DNA of 64,000 nt. Origin: Variovorax gracilis (GTDB lineage: Bacteria > Pseudomonadota > Gammaproteobacteria > Burkholderiales > Burkholderiaceae_C). The translations under genes were made by a program, and so were the position numbers. Where the stretch lies: assembly GCF_030317115.1 (NCBI RefSeq), contig NZ_JASZYF010000014.1, positions 1-64,000 on the forward strand, given 5' to 3'. Shown piece by piece: positions 7,439 through 15,156 of the stretch. The notes under the pieces are model-generated. The model made no database searches. It saw only the letters and a program-made list of their open reading frames with translations, and was not told where the DNA came from. How positions within the stretch are numbered: the stretch's first letter is position 1; each line of letters starts with the position of its first letter.

Positions 7439-7879
7439 ATGAGCAAGATCGAAAAAGTCCTGGTCACAGGCAAGACGCACACCACGGTCAGCGGCGCCTC
7501 GCGCGGCAACTACGATCGTCTCGACATCGAGCTTTCGTCGCCCGGCGGCAAGCCGGCGCACCTGTTTCCGGCCATCCAGCCGCATCCCACCGCGGAACAG
7601 TTGTTTGCCGGTGCCTGGTCGGCCTGCTACACCGCTGCGATCGGACTCGTGGCCAAGGAAAGGAATGTGGTGCTTCCGTCCGATCTGTCCGTCGATATCG
7701 AAGTCGATCTCGGCCAGACGGGCCAGGCCTACTTCATCCAGGCCCGGTTCCTGGTGCGCGTGCCCGGCGTGGCGCAGGAAGTCGCGGAGGCCATTGCCCA
7801 CGGCGCGCACGACATCTGCCCGTACTCGAAGGCCACCCGGGGCAACATCGACGTGGCGGTGAACGTCGTCACTTCGTGA
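7439..7879 (+). CDS. ohr: Organic hydroperoxide resistance protein Ohr (OsmC/Ohr family)
   Basis: 146 residues, the normal Ohr length. Ohr is a cytoplasmic thiol peroxidase that reduces lipid and other organic hydroperoxides. The two redox cysteines are visible: peroxidatic Cys63 in AWSACYTAAIG and resolving Cys127 in HDICPYSKATRGN, with the conserved Arg near residue 22 and Glu53. The frame opens further upstream to 7370, but that start lies inside the operator; ATG 7439 follows GAAGGA. Two paired OhrR-type operators and a strong promoter precede it, a strong terminator follows, and ohrR is next on the same strand. Confidence 0.95.
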   Translation: MSKIEKVLVTGKTHTTVSGASRGNYDRLDIELSSPGGKPAHLFPAIQPHPTAEQLFAGAWSACYTAAIGLVAKERNVVLPSDLSVDIEVDLGQTGQAYFIQARFLVRVPGVAQEVAEAIAHGAHDICPYSKATRGNIDVAVNVVTS

Positions 7880-7938
7880 CGCACCGCAGGGCATGGGCGG
7901 TGATCGACGTCTGACTTCGATCATCCTCCTGGTCCGCA

Positions 7939-7970
7939 GAAGCCCGCAGACGTGTCTGCGGGCTTCTTTC
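7939..7970 (+). terminator. Rho-independent terminator after ohr
   Basis: A GC-rich stem of up to 13 bp (GAAGCCCGCAGAC paired with GTCTGCGGGCTTC, 7939-7966) is followed by TTTC. It separates the ohr transcript from ohrR, which has its own promoter and operator just downstream. Confidence 0.8.
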
Positions 7971-7981
7971 GTGATCATTAG

Positions 7982-8015
7982 ATAGCTTGCGATGGCATCG
8001 CATACGATTCATAAT
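7982..8015 (+). promoter_or_regulatory. ohrR promoter with OhrR operator pair 3
   Basis: ATAGCTTGCGAT (7982-7993, degenerate) and ATCGCATACGAT (7997-8008, exact) form a third operator pair with the same 15-bp period. A promoter TTGCGA (7987-7992), 17 bp, CATAAT (8010-8015) is embedded in it, so the repressor would cover the -35 and spacer. This points to autoregulation of ohrR. Confidence 0.6.
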
Positions 8016-8056
8016 CCGCCTCTTCCGGGAAGCTCGTCTCTTGCGAAAGGATGCAA

Positions 8057-8524
8057 ATGAAATCGACCGACAAGGCGGACACCGAGGACTTGAGGCTCTG
8101 CGACTTCCTCTGTTTTGCGGTCTATTCCGCGAACCTGGCCTTCGGCAAGACCTACAAGCCGGTCCTCGACCAGCTCGGGCTGACCTACACGCAGTACATC
8201 ACCATCATCGCGCTCTGGGAGGAAGACAACCAGACCGTCGGCAGGTTGGGCGAAAAGCTGTTTCTCGAATCGAACACGCTCACGCCGATGCTGAAGAAGC
8301 TCGAGGCGATGGGTTACCTGGAGAGGCAGCGCGACCCCGAAGACGAGCGCCAAGTGCGAGTCAAGCTGACCAAGGCCGGCCGCCGGCTGCGCGAGAAGCG
8401 CATGGAACTGGACATCAAGGATGCGCCGGGCCTTGCGCCCGACGAATTTGCGCGAATGCAGAAGGCGATCGTGTCGCTGCGCAACAACCTCATTCACTTC
8501 CAGTCGGCTGGTTCGGAGGAATAA
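8057..8524 (+). CDS. ohrR: OhrR, MarR-family organic peroxide sensor-repressor
   Basis: 155 residues with the MarR winged-helix fold: DNA-binding region about residues 50-105 with the wing at RDPEDERQVRVKL. The N-terminal segment LCDFLCFAVYSANLAF contains Cys15 and Cys19; Cys19 aligns with the peroxide-sensing Cys of OhrR. Oxidation would release it from the ohr operators. There is no C-terminal cysteine, so it should be of the one-Cys type that forms mixed disulfides, unlike two-Cys OhrR of Xanthomonas. ATG 8057 is preferred to ATG 8051 because AAAGGA lies at a proper distance only from the former. Confidence 0.92.
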   Translation: MKSTDKADTEDLRLCDFLCFAVYSANLAFGKTYKPVLDQLGLTYTQYITIIALWEEDNQTVGRLGEKLFLESNTLTPMLKKLEAMGYLERQRDPEDERQVRVKLTKAGRRLREKRMELDIKDAPGLAPDEFARMQKAIVSLRNNLIHFQSAGSEE

Positions 8525-8560
8525 GCCTCTGCACCACAGCGCCGGGCAGACATCGCCCCC

Positions 8561-8758
8561 TTACCTCAACGCTTCGCCAACCGGAATCCCGTAGCCATTG
8601 CGAAAGGCACCCAGCACCAGGCCGCGCACCGAATCTTTCGGGCTGGCCGTGACGAACCTGTTTTCAGCGGTCTTGTAGACAACGATGGTGCTCTGCGCGC
8701 TTTTGCTGAGAGTGCGCGCAACGCCGGTTGCCTGGCTGGGTGTCTGATAGGTATTCAT
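8561..8758 (-). CDS. Hypothetical 65-residue protein
   Basis: A small basic soluble protein with no signal peptide or membrane helix. The middle reads STIVVYKTAENRFVTASPKDSVRGL, an amphipathic strand pattern. ATG 8758 is preceded by CGAGGTC; the frame extends upstream to 8857 but into AT-richer intergenic sequence. It is convergent with ohrR. I do not recognise a family. Confidence 0.5.
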   Translation of the reverse strand: MNTYQTPSQATGVARTLSKSAQSTIVVYKTAENRFVTASPKDSVRGLVLGAFRNGYGIPVGEALR

Positions 8759-8910
8759 ACTTTTGACCTCGTTCGATGAGGCGATAGTAGCCCAAACGTA
8801 TACAAACGTAACAACAAATGCATGTAAAGGTACTACGCAGTGCATTTTTCGCAACACACCCGGAACGCTTTCGGGCGACGGGCGGGGCTTGAGCTGGGAG
8901 CAACCTCGCC

Positions 8911-9795
8911 ATGAGAGACACCGTCCGAGTCGTGACCCACTCCCGAGACCAGTTGGGCGAGACGCCCTTATGGTGTCCGCGCAGCGAAAAGATCTGGTGG
9001 ATCGACATCGAGCGGCCCAGGCTCCAGTCGTTCGACGAGCGCACCGGAAAGCACGATGTGCATCCGTTCGGGAGCACCTTCGCGGGGAGCCTCGCGTTGC
9101 ATCGCGAAGGCGGATTCGTCGTCGGACTCGACAACAGCCTTCACCGCTTCGACCCCGTGACGTCGACGCTGAAGCACATCGTCGACGTGGAACCCGCCGA
9201 CAGGCGCACGCGACTGAACGACGGCCGCTGCGACCGGCGCGGCCGCCTGTGGATCGGCACCATGGACGCGGCCATCCAGGAGCCTCTCGGAAGCTTCTAT
9301 CGCGTGGACCCGTCGGGTGTCGCGCACTGGCTGTTCGACGACATCATCGTGACCAACTCGGTCACGACCTCGCCCGACGACCGGACCCTCTACATGTCCG
9401 ACACACGTCGCTTCAAGATCTGGGCGTTCGATCTCGATCCTGACGATGGGGCCTTGTCCAATCGACGGGTCTTCGCCGACTACTCGAACGACAAGGGAAG
9501 GCCCGACGGTGCCTGCGTGGACAGCGACGGATGCGTCTGGAATGCCGTGTTCGCGGGACATCGCGTGATCCGCTACACGCCCGCCGGCAAGATCGACCGC
9601 GTGATCGAGCTTCCGGTTACCAACCCCACCTGCGTGTGTTTCGGCGGCCCGGACCTGGGCACCCTCTACATCACGACCGCGACGAAGATGATCGCGCCGG
9701 AGGTCCTCGCCACCGAGCCGCTGGCGGGCGCGCTGCTGGCGGTGGAGGTCGGCGTGAAAGGCCTGCCCGAACCGATGTTCGGCGCGGCGGGCTAG
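8911..9795 (+). CDS. SMP-30/gluconolactonase family sugar lactonase
   Basis: 294 residues, the usual length of this six-bladed beta-propeller family that hydrolyses sugar lactones to aldonic acids with a divalent metal. The expected metal ligands can be placed: Glu17 (GETPLW), Asn103 (RLNDGRCD), Asn149 and Asp199 (RPDGACVD). Around Asn149 the sequence is TNSVTTSPD rather than the common NGLAFSPD, which may change substrate choice. It overlaps the convergent IclR-type regulator by 4 bp, and that regulator probably controls this neighbourhood. Confidence 0.85.
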   Translation: MRDTVRVVTHSRDQLGETPLWCPRSEKIWWIDIERPRLQSFDERTGKHDVHPFGSTFAGSLALHREGGFVVGLDNSLHRFDPVTSTLKHIVDVEPADRRTRLNDGRCDRRGRLWIGTMDAAIQEPLGSFYRVDPSGVAHWLFDDIIVTNSVTTSPDDRTLYMSDTRRFKIWAFDLDPDDGALSNRRVFADYSNDKGRPDGACVDSDGCVWNAVFAGHRVIRYTPAGKIDRVIELPVTNPTCVCFGGPDLGTLYITTATKMIAPEVLATEPLAGALLAVEVGVKGLPEPMFGAAG

Positions 9796-10625
9796 CGGCC
9801 GACCTTCGCGCGCCGCTTGGCGATGATGTTGCCCCAGGTGCCGACATTGGCGGACTTGAGCAGCGCGGAGGAATTGCCCTGCACCACCAGTTCCTCCGCG
9901 GCGGCCAGCAGCGCCGGGCCGAACTGGACCATCCGCTTCAGGGTCAGCCGGGCCGAGGGGCCGGCAATGATGACGACGCCGGTCGTGGATTCGTTGGCGC
10001 GCTGGATGGGCGCGGCCATGGAACTCATGCCGGGTGCGTAGGCGTCCTGGATGATGCTGAAGCGGCGCTTGCGGTGCTCGTCCAGGATCTTGAGCAACGC
10101 CTTGATGCTCGTGGGTGCGTTGGGACCGAAGTTCTTCGGCTCGCCGATGCCCTGGCGCGACACGTACTCGATCGCCACGTCTTCGGGCAAGGTCATGAGC
10201 CATGCCTGCCCCGCCGCACTGCACGACAGCCGCAGGTCGATGCCCATGTCGGGGTCGTACAGCAGGCCCGACTTCGCACCCTGCGCCTTGGCGACGAGCG
10301 TCAGCCGGTCTCCATCGACGATCGCGAGGCGCACCAGCTCGCCGGTGGCTTTCGCCAGGCGATCGATCACCGGCTGGGCGATGTCGAGGACGCCGGACTT
10401 GCTCAGGAAGCTGAGCCCCATCGACGCCATCTTGGTGGTGAGCGCGTAGTCGCCTCGCTGCGGCATCTGGCGCACGTAGCCATAGCGGATGAGTTCCTGC
10501 AGCGCGCGATGGCAGCCACTGCGCAACTGGTTCAGGTCCGTGGAGATCTGGGCGAGGGCCACACCGTCGGGGTAGTCGGTGAGGTATTCGAGGATGTCCA
10601 GCGATTTTTCGAGTGCGCCGCTCAT
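9792..10625 (-). CDS. IclR family transcriptional regulator
   Basis: 277 residues. An N-terminal winged helix-turn-helix (about 1-65, LEKSLDILEYLTDYPDGVALAQIS...) is followed by the IclR ligand-binding domain (about 80-260) with the typical SCSAAGQAWLMTLPED segment. It is divergent from the gene at 10727 and convergent with the lactonase, and an AT-rich region full of inverted repeats lies before its start. The ligand is probably an aromatic, sugar-derived or organic acid handled by the neighbouring genes, but the sequence does not say which. Confidence 0.88.
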   Translation of the reverse strand: MSGALEKSLDILEYLTDYPDGVALAQISTDLNQLRSGCHRALQELIRYGYVRQMPQRGDYALTTKMASMGLSFLSKSGVLDIAQPVIDRLAKATGELVRLAIVDGDRLTLVAKAQGAKSGLLYDPDMGIDLRLSCSAAGQAWLMTLPEDVAIEYVSRQGIGEPKNFGPNAPTSIKALLKILDEHRKRRFSIIQDAYAPGMSSMAAPIQRANESTTGVVIIAGPSARLTLKRMVQFGPALLAAAEELVVQGNSSALLKSANVGTWGNIIAKRRAKVGR

Positions 10626-10639
10626 GCAATCCTTAGGCT

Positions 10640-10680
10640 TTCAAAATTTGAATGCTATAGATAATTTGAACGGCATTCAA
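10640..10680. promoter_or_regulatory. Candidate IclR-type operators in the divergent gap
   Basis: TTCAAA-A-TTTGAA (10640-10652) is a perfect dyad. TTGAATGC (10648-10655) and GCATTCAA (10673-10680) form a perfect 8-bp inverted repeat 17 bp apart, and TTGAA-cggca-TTCAA (10666-10680) is a further dyad. They lie 15-55 bp from the IclR start and 47-87 bp from the divergent gene, a natural place for control of both. The region is clearly AT-richer than its surroundings. Confidence 0.5.
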
Positions 10681-10726
10681 CTTTCTGACATCATGCGCTC
10701 CACTTCAATCGGAGGCGGGAACCCGG

Positions 10727-11410
10727 ATGTCCTTACTTGGAAGAGCTGCGCTGGCCATGTGGTGGAACATGGATCGCGCGATGAAGGTGGAGTTCGAAGA
10801 CTGGCACTCCCACGAGCACTTTCCGGAGCGGCTCGGCATCCCGGGCTTTCGCCGCGGCACCCGCTGGACGAGCGCGACCGGCGGCGAGGGCATCTTCGTC
10901 ATGTATGAGCTGGAGGCACACGCCACGCTGTCATCGCCGGCCTACCTGGAGCGCCTGAATGCGCCGAGCCCCTGGTCGACAAAGATGATGCCGCACCACC
11001 GGAACATGGTGCGCTGCCAATCGCACGTGCTGGAAAGCCGCGGCAGCGGCGTTGCGAGGCAGGCCTTGACGGTGCGTCTGTCGCCCGCCGCCGGGCGGGA
11101 TGATGCGCTTCGATCGTCGCTCGCATCCCTCTTTCCGACACTGGTGACACGGCCCGGCCTGACCGGCGCCCACCTGCTCAGGCACGAGACGCCTGCGATC
11201 GCCCAGACCACGGAGCAGAAGATCCGGGGCTCTTCCGACCAGGTGGCGGACTGGGTCCTTGTCGTCCTCGGCTACGACCCCGCAGCCCTCGAAGCGCTCG
11301 CGCGTTCAGACCTCGACGAAAGGTCGCTCGTGCAGCTCGGCGCTTCTTCGGGCCAGACCAGCGACCTGTTTTCGCTCTCGTACTCGGCCACGCCGGCCGA
11401 TGTCGCTTGA
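10727..11410 (+). CDS. Conserved hypothetical protein, possible dimeric alpha/beta-barrel
   Basis: 227 residues, no signal peptide or helices. The N-terminal half contains WHSHEHFPERLGIPGFRRGTRW, a pattern of EthD/NIPSNAP-like dimeric alpha-beta barrel proteins, where His residues sit in the barrel. The C-terminal half may be a second degenerate copy of the fold. GGAGG lies about 10 bases upstream of the ATG. It is divergent from the IclR gene and 43 bp upstream of a DctP gene on the same strand, so it probably belongs to the same catabolic operon; function unknown. Confidence 0.6.
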   Translation: MSLLGRAALAMWWNMDRAMKVEFEDWHSHEHFPERLGIPGFRRGTRWTSATGGEGIFVMYELEAHATLSSPAYLERLNAPSPWSTKMMPHHRNMVRCQSHVLESRGSGVARQALTVRLSPAAGRDDALRSSLASLFPTLVTRPGLTGAHLLRHETPAIAQTTEQKIRGSSDQVADWVLVVLGYDPAALEALARSDLDERSLVQLGASSGQTSDLFSLSYSATPADVA

Positions 11411-11453
11411 GACGCCTGAACTCACTTCACCCGCAATAGACAGGAGACATCCC

Positions 11454-12461
11454 ATGAGACTTCGCAGCCTACTCACCTTCGCCGCACTCGTTGCCGCCTG
11501 TGCCGGCGCGTCCGCGCAGACCCAGGAGCAGATCATCCGCTTCGGCCACGTCGTCCAGGCGGGCCATCCGATCTCTCTGGCGACCCAGAAGCTGGGCGAG
11601 ATCGTCGCCGCGAAGAGCGGCGGCAGGATGCGGGTGCAGGAACTCGGCGGCGGAACGGTCGGCGGCGAGCAGCAGCAACTCAGCGCCGTGCAAGGCGGCG
11701 TGCAGGACATCACCCTGCCCTCCGCGACGGTCATGGGCGCGGTGGTCAAGGAGTTCACGCTGCTGGACGTGCCCTTTTCCTTCAGCAAGGCCGAACAGGT
11801 CGACGCGCTCCTTGCCGGGCCCTTCGGCCAGGCGCTGATGGCGAAGCTGCCCGAGAAAGGGTTGATCGGGCTGGCGTTCTGGGAAACGGGGTTTCGCAAC
11901 TTCACCAACAGCCGCAAGCCGATCGTCAACATCGAAGACCTCAAGGGCCTGAAGCTGCGCGTGATCCCGAATCCCCTGTTCATCGAGAGCTTCGGCGCGC
12001 TCGGGACCAATCCCGTGCCGATGCCTTTCCCCGAGTTGTATGGCGCGCTGGAGTCGAGGGCGATGGATGCCCAGGAGAACCCGTTCAGCGTGGTGCTGAC
12101 CAGCAAGTTCTACGAGGTGCAGAAGTACATGAGCGTCACCAACCACGTGTACACGGCCAACCCGGTGGTGATCAGCAAGAAGGTCTGGGACAAGCTCTCG
12201 CCCGCCGACCAGAAGATCATCCAGGAGTCGGTGGCGGAAGCCGGCGCCTATCAACGCAAGCTCAGTCGCGAGGCCTCATCGGGCGCCCGCAAGGAGCTCG
12301 AGGCGAAGGGCATGCTCGTCAACGACGTGCCGCAAGCGACCCTCACCAAGATGCGTGAGTTGACCAAGCCGGTCGCGGACAAGTTCGCTGCGTCCTATGA
12401 CCCGGCGCTGGTGCAGCTCTATCGCACCGAGCTGGCGAAGGTGCAGGCATCCATCCAATGA
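11454..12461 (+). CDS. TRAP transporter substrate-binding protein (DctP family)
   Basis: 335 residues with a cleavable signal peptide (about 1-22, ASAQ). The family features follow: IIRFGHVVQAGHP at the mature N-terminus, GLAFWETGFRNFTNSRKPI, the substrate-binding Arg segment LKGLKLRVIPNP, and VYTANPVVISKKVWDKLSP. DctP proteins bind carboxylic acids in the periplasm. No DctQ or DctM membrane genes are in the window, so it is an orphan that must share a permease. The ATG at 11454 follows AGGAGACATCCC. It is downstream of an IclR-controlled gene and convergent (3 bp gap) with an acyl-CoA ligase gene. Confidence 0.9.
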   Translation: MRLRSLLTFAALVAACAGASAQTQEQIIRFGHVVQAGHPISLATQKLGEIVAAKSGGRMRVQELGGGTVGGEQQQLSAVQGGVQDITLPSATVMGAVVKEFTLLDVPFSFSKAEQVDALLAGPFGQALMAKLPEKGLIGLAFWETGFRNFTNSRKPIVNIEDLKGLKLRVIPNPLFIESFGALGTNPVPMPFPELYGALESRAMDAQENPFSVVLTSKFYEVQKYMSVTNHVYTANPVVISKKVWDKLSPADQKIIQESVAEAGAYQRKLSREASSGARKELEAKGMLVNDVPQATLTKMRELTKPVADKFAASYDPALVQLYRTELAKVQASIQ

Positions 12462-12464
12462 GGG

Positions 12465-14327
12465 TCAGCGCGACGCGACACGCGCCTCGAACAGATAGCC
12501 CGCGAGGGCCTGCTCGACCTGGGGTATCGACTCCCGGGCGGTCTCCGGCAGGGTCACGCTGACCGTCATGCCGCGGCGGCCGCCCTCGGCCACCTGCACC
12601 TGCGCATCGGGCAGCCGGAGCTGTTCGCGCACCAGGCTCGTGACCAGGCGCAACGCGGCATCGCAGCGCAACTGGGGCTTGTAGATCTTGCCCACCGACG
12701 TGAGCGGGATGGCCTCGACGACGTGGATCTGCTTCGGCCACGCCGGGCGCTCGCCGATCGTGCGCTCCGCGTGCTCGCGCAGTTCTTCCTCGGTGGCACT
12801 GGCGCCAGGTCGCAGCGCCACGTAGCACACCGGCAGTTCGCCGGCGTAGGCGCAGGGCATTCCCACCGCAGCGGCCAGCATCACGGCCGGATGCGAAGCC
12901 ATGGCGTTCTCGATCATCAGCGGGTCGATGTTGTGGCCGCTGCGGATGATCAGGTCCTTCGCGCGGCCGGCGATGCGGATGCGCCCGTCCGCATCGGTGT
13001 AGCCCAGGTCGCCGCTGTTGAGCACGCCGCCTTCGAAGACACCCTTGTCGTGCTCGGGATCGCGGTAGCCGGGCGACACATGAGGGCCGGCGACGGTGAT
13101 CACGCCAACCTCGCCCGTCTCGCAGGCCGGCCCCAGCCCGCGGCCGGCTTCCAGCCGCCGCACGACGACGCTCGTATAGGGCAGCGCCCAGCCGACCGAG
13201 CCGATGCCGCCGCTGCCGCCCACCGCGTCGATCGCGATCAGACCCGAGGCCTCGGTCATGCCGTACACCTCGAACAGGCCGCGGCGGGTGATCTGCCTGA
13301 AGCGCTCGCCGACCGCGGCCGGCAGCGACGCGGCGCCGCAGAAGCCGGCGCGGACGGCGCTGATGTCGGCGTCCGCCAGCGGGACGTCCAGCAGCGCGCC
13401 CACAGAGGTGGGCACCCCTCCCACCAGCGTGGCGCGGTACTGGCTCGCCAGGCGCCAGAAGCCTTGCACCATCGCCGGGTTGCGCAGCCCGCCGGGCGAC
13501 ATGACCAGCAGCCCCATCCCGGCCATGAAGGCGCTCAGGCCGCAGAAGATGGTGCCGCCGACGTGGAACAGGGGCAGCGTGGCCGTGAGGGTGTCGGTCG
13601 GCCGCATGTCGCCGAGGATGGCGCCGCCCAGCGCGGCCACCAGTTGGCTGCGGTGTGTGTGCGACACCAGCTTGGGCGCGCCGGTGGTGCCGCCAGTGTG
13701 GAAGTAGGCCGCCACGTCGTCGTCGCGCGCCGGCTCGCCGAACACCAGACGATCGTCGGGCTGTGCCATCAGCGCCGTGTGGAAATCGATCACTCCTTCT
13801 TCGAGCGGCGTGCCCGGCGGCGCGACGCGCAGCAGCTTCAGCCCCGGGATCTCGTCACGCAAGGCCAGCGCCTTCTGCCAGATGTCCAGCACCGGATGGG
13901 GGCCGAGGGCGACGAGCAGGCGGGCACCGGAGGCCTTCAGCAAGCCGGCAATGTGCGCGGGTTGCAGCAGGAAGTTGATGGGCACTGCGTAGCCCGCCGT
14001 CTCCGCGCCCCACAGCGTCGCATGGGTCTCGACCAGGCTGGGCAGCATGTAGGCAACGCCGGGGCGCGGGCCGCCCAGCGTCGCGAACAGGTTGGCCGCG
14101 CGCCGGATCAGGCCCAGCAGTTCGAGGTAGCTGACGCGGCGTGGCTGCTCGTCGGGCGCGCCGGTCATCAGCATCGTGAGCGCGGTCCGCTCGGGCTGGC
14201 GAGCGGCGGCGCCAATGAACACGTCCAGGATGCTGCGCTCGGGCAGGCGCTGGTCGAGCGCCATCTCAGACTCGACGCGCGCGATGTCGTCGCGGTTGCG
14301 GATGCCGATCTCGGGCAGGTGTGCCAT
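12465..14327 (-). CDS. AMP-dependent acyl-CoA synthetase/ligase
   Basis: 620 residues of the adenylate-forming family. The phosphate-binding loop is HTGGTTGAPK; the A5 motif is GLFEVYGMTEASG; the hinge region is SGDLGYTDADGRIRIAGRAKDLIIRSGHNI; the catalytic lysine is in LTSVGKIYKPQLR. It forms acyl-adenylate from a carboxylic acid and ATP, then the CoA thioester. It has about 80 extra C-terminal residues after the catalytic lysine, longer than many members. AGGAG lies 8 bases before the ATG. Substrate is unknown; the adjacent IclR/DctP genes suggest an imported organic acid. Confidence 0.88.
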   Translation of the reverse strand: MAHLPEIGIRNRDDIARVESEMALDQRLPERSILDVFIGAAARQPERTALTMLMTGAPDEQPRRVSYLELLGLIRRAANLFATLGGPRPGVAYMLPSLVETHATLWGAETAGYAVPINFLLQPAHIAGLLKASGARLLVALGPHPVLDIWQKALALRDEIPGLKLLRVAPPGTPLEEGVIDFHTALMAQPDDRLVFGEPARDDDVAAYFHTGGTTGAPKLVSHTHRSQLVAALGGAILGDMRPTDTLTATLPLFHVGGTIFCGLSAFMAGMGLLVMSPGGLRNPAMVQGFWRLASQYRATLVGGVPTSVGALLDVPLADADISAVRAGFCGAASLPAAVGERFRQITRRGLFEVYGMTEASGLIAIDAVGGSGGIGSVGWALPYTSVVVRRLEAGRGLGPACETGEVGVITVAGPHVSPGYRDPEHDKGVFEGGVLNSGDLGYTDADGRIRIAGRAKDLIIRSGHNIDPLMIENAMASHPAVMLAAAVGMPCAYAGELPVCYVALRPGASATEEELREHAERTIGERPAWPKQIHVVEAIPLTSVGKIYKPQLRCDAALRLVTSLVREQLRLPDAQVQVAEGGRRGMTVSVTLPETARESIPQVEQALAGYLFEARVASR

Positions 14328-14456
14328 GGCAGGCTCCTATGGAGGAGTGAACGGCGAGCGACCTTACTCCGATCGACGCAGCGGCAACAACGAGGTCTTA
14401 CCCGCGCCTGATGCGCAGCCTTGCGCAATCAGCATGCGGGTGCAATATTCCGTGCC

Positions 14457-14849
14457 ATGAAGAAGCTGATCTCGACCCTCCTCCTGGTGATGGCAGCGCT
14501 CATGTCGGCCGGGTCCGCCTCTGCCCAGTGGCACAACAGCCCGCAGTTCGATCGCGACCTCAGGGCTTGCGACCGGCGAGGCGTGAACTTCGAGCGCTGC
14601 ATGTGGGACAGGGGTTGGCAGCGCGGGTCCGGTCGCCGATGGAATCACAACCAGAACTGGCACCGTCCCCCACATCAGCAGCACTGGCACAGCCCTCCGC
14701 CGCGACACTGGAACCATGGCGCTCCCCCGCGGCACAATCAGCCCCGGCTGAGCGACATGCAGCGACGCGCCCTCGACAATTGCCGTCTGCTGCATCCTTC
14801 CGAGCAGGCCAGGTGCCGTGCGACCGTCATGTCGACGGTGGGCCGGTAA
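14457..14849 (+). CDS. Secreted His/Trp/Pro-rich hypothetical protein
   Basis: 130 residues with a clear signal peptide (MKKLISTLLLV ... ASAQ). The middle (about 60-100) is unusually rich in His, Trp, Asn, Pro and Arg (HNQNWHRPPHQQHW), which suggests a metal-binding or disordered periplasmic linker. Four cysteines frame it, two before (ACDRRG, ERCMW) and two after (NCRLL, ARCRA), and could form disulfides. The longest frame begins at 14421 but only ATG 14457 gives a signal peptide. It is followed 17 bp later by another small Cys-rich secreted protein. Confidence 0.7.
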   Translation: MKKLISTLLLVMAALMSAGSASAQWHNSPQFDRDLRACDRRGVNFERCMWDRGWQRGSGRRWNHNQNWHRPPHQQHWHSPPPRHWNHGAPPRHNQPRLSDMQRRALDNCRLLHPSEQARCRATVMSTVGR

Positions 14850-14866
14850 CTCACCGAGGCACGCAC

Positions 14867-15121
14867 ATGAGAAGTACTGCGCTCCGATCTGCCGCATGGA
14901 TCGTCGCTGCCGCTTCGGGCCTTGCCGCGGCCCAAGGCAACGGCGGCAGCCAGACCCCCTGCGAACTCCGATTCAGCACGTGCAAGCAGACCGCCAGGGC
15001 CGACTACCAGTTCTGCAAGAACGCCAAGGAGAAGAACTGCCGCCCCCGCCTCGATGACGCCCTGAAAGGCTGCACGACCGCCCGGAACAGTTGCCAATTG
15101 GCCGCGGGCGCACAGGGATGA
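14867..15121 (+). CDS. Small secreted Cys-rich hypothetical protein
   Basis: 84 residues. The signal peptide ends near GLAAAQ (residue 23). The mature 60 residues contain six cysteines in a regular pattern (Cys32, 39, 50, 58, 69, 76) with spacings 7, 11, 8, 11, 7, which is symmetric and suggests three disulfides in a helical hairpin. Basic residues are frequent. It is 17 bp after the His-rich secreted gene and in the same direction. No family recognised. Confidence 0.65.
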   Translation: MRSTALRSAAWIVAAASGLAAAQGNGGSQTPCELRFSTCKQTARADYQFCKNAKEKNCRPRLDDALKGCTTARNSCQLAAGAQG

Positions 15122-15156
15122 ACGCGCGGCGCGCGGAAGTCGTGTGATCGAGGTCG

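Noticed and set aside
12723..14411. A 562-residue open frame opposite the acyl-CoA ligase gene
   Set aside because: Same shadow-type composition; the opposite strand has the complete ligase motifs.
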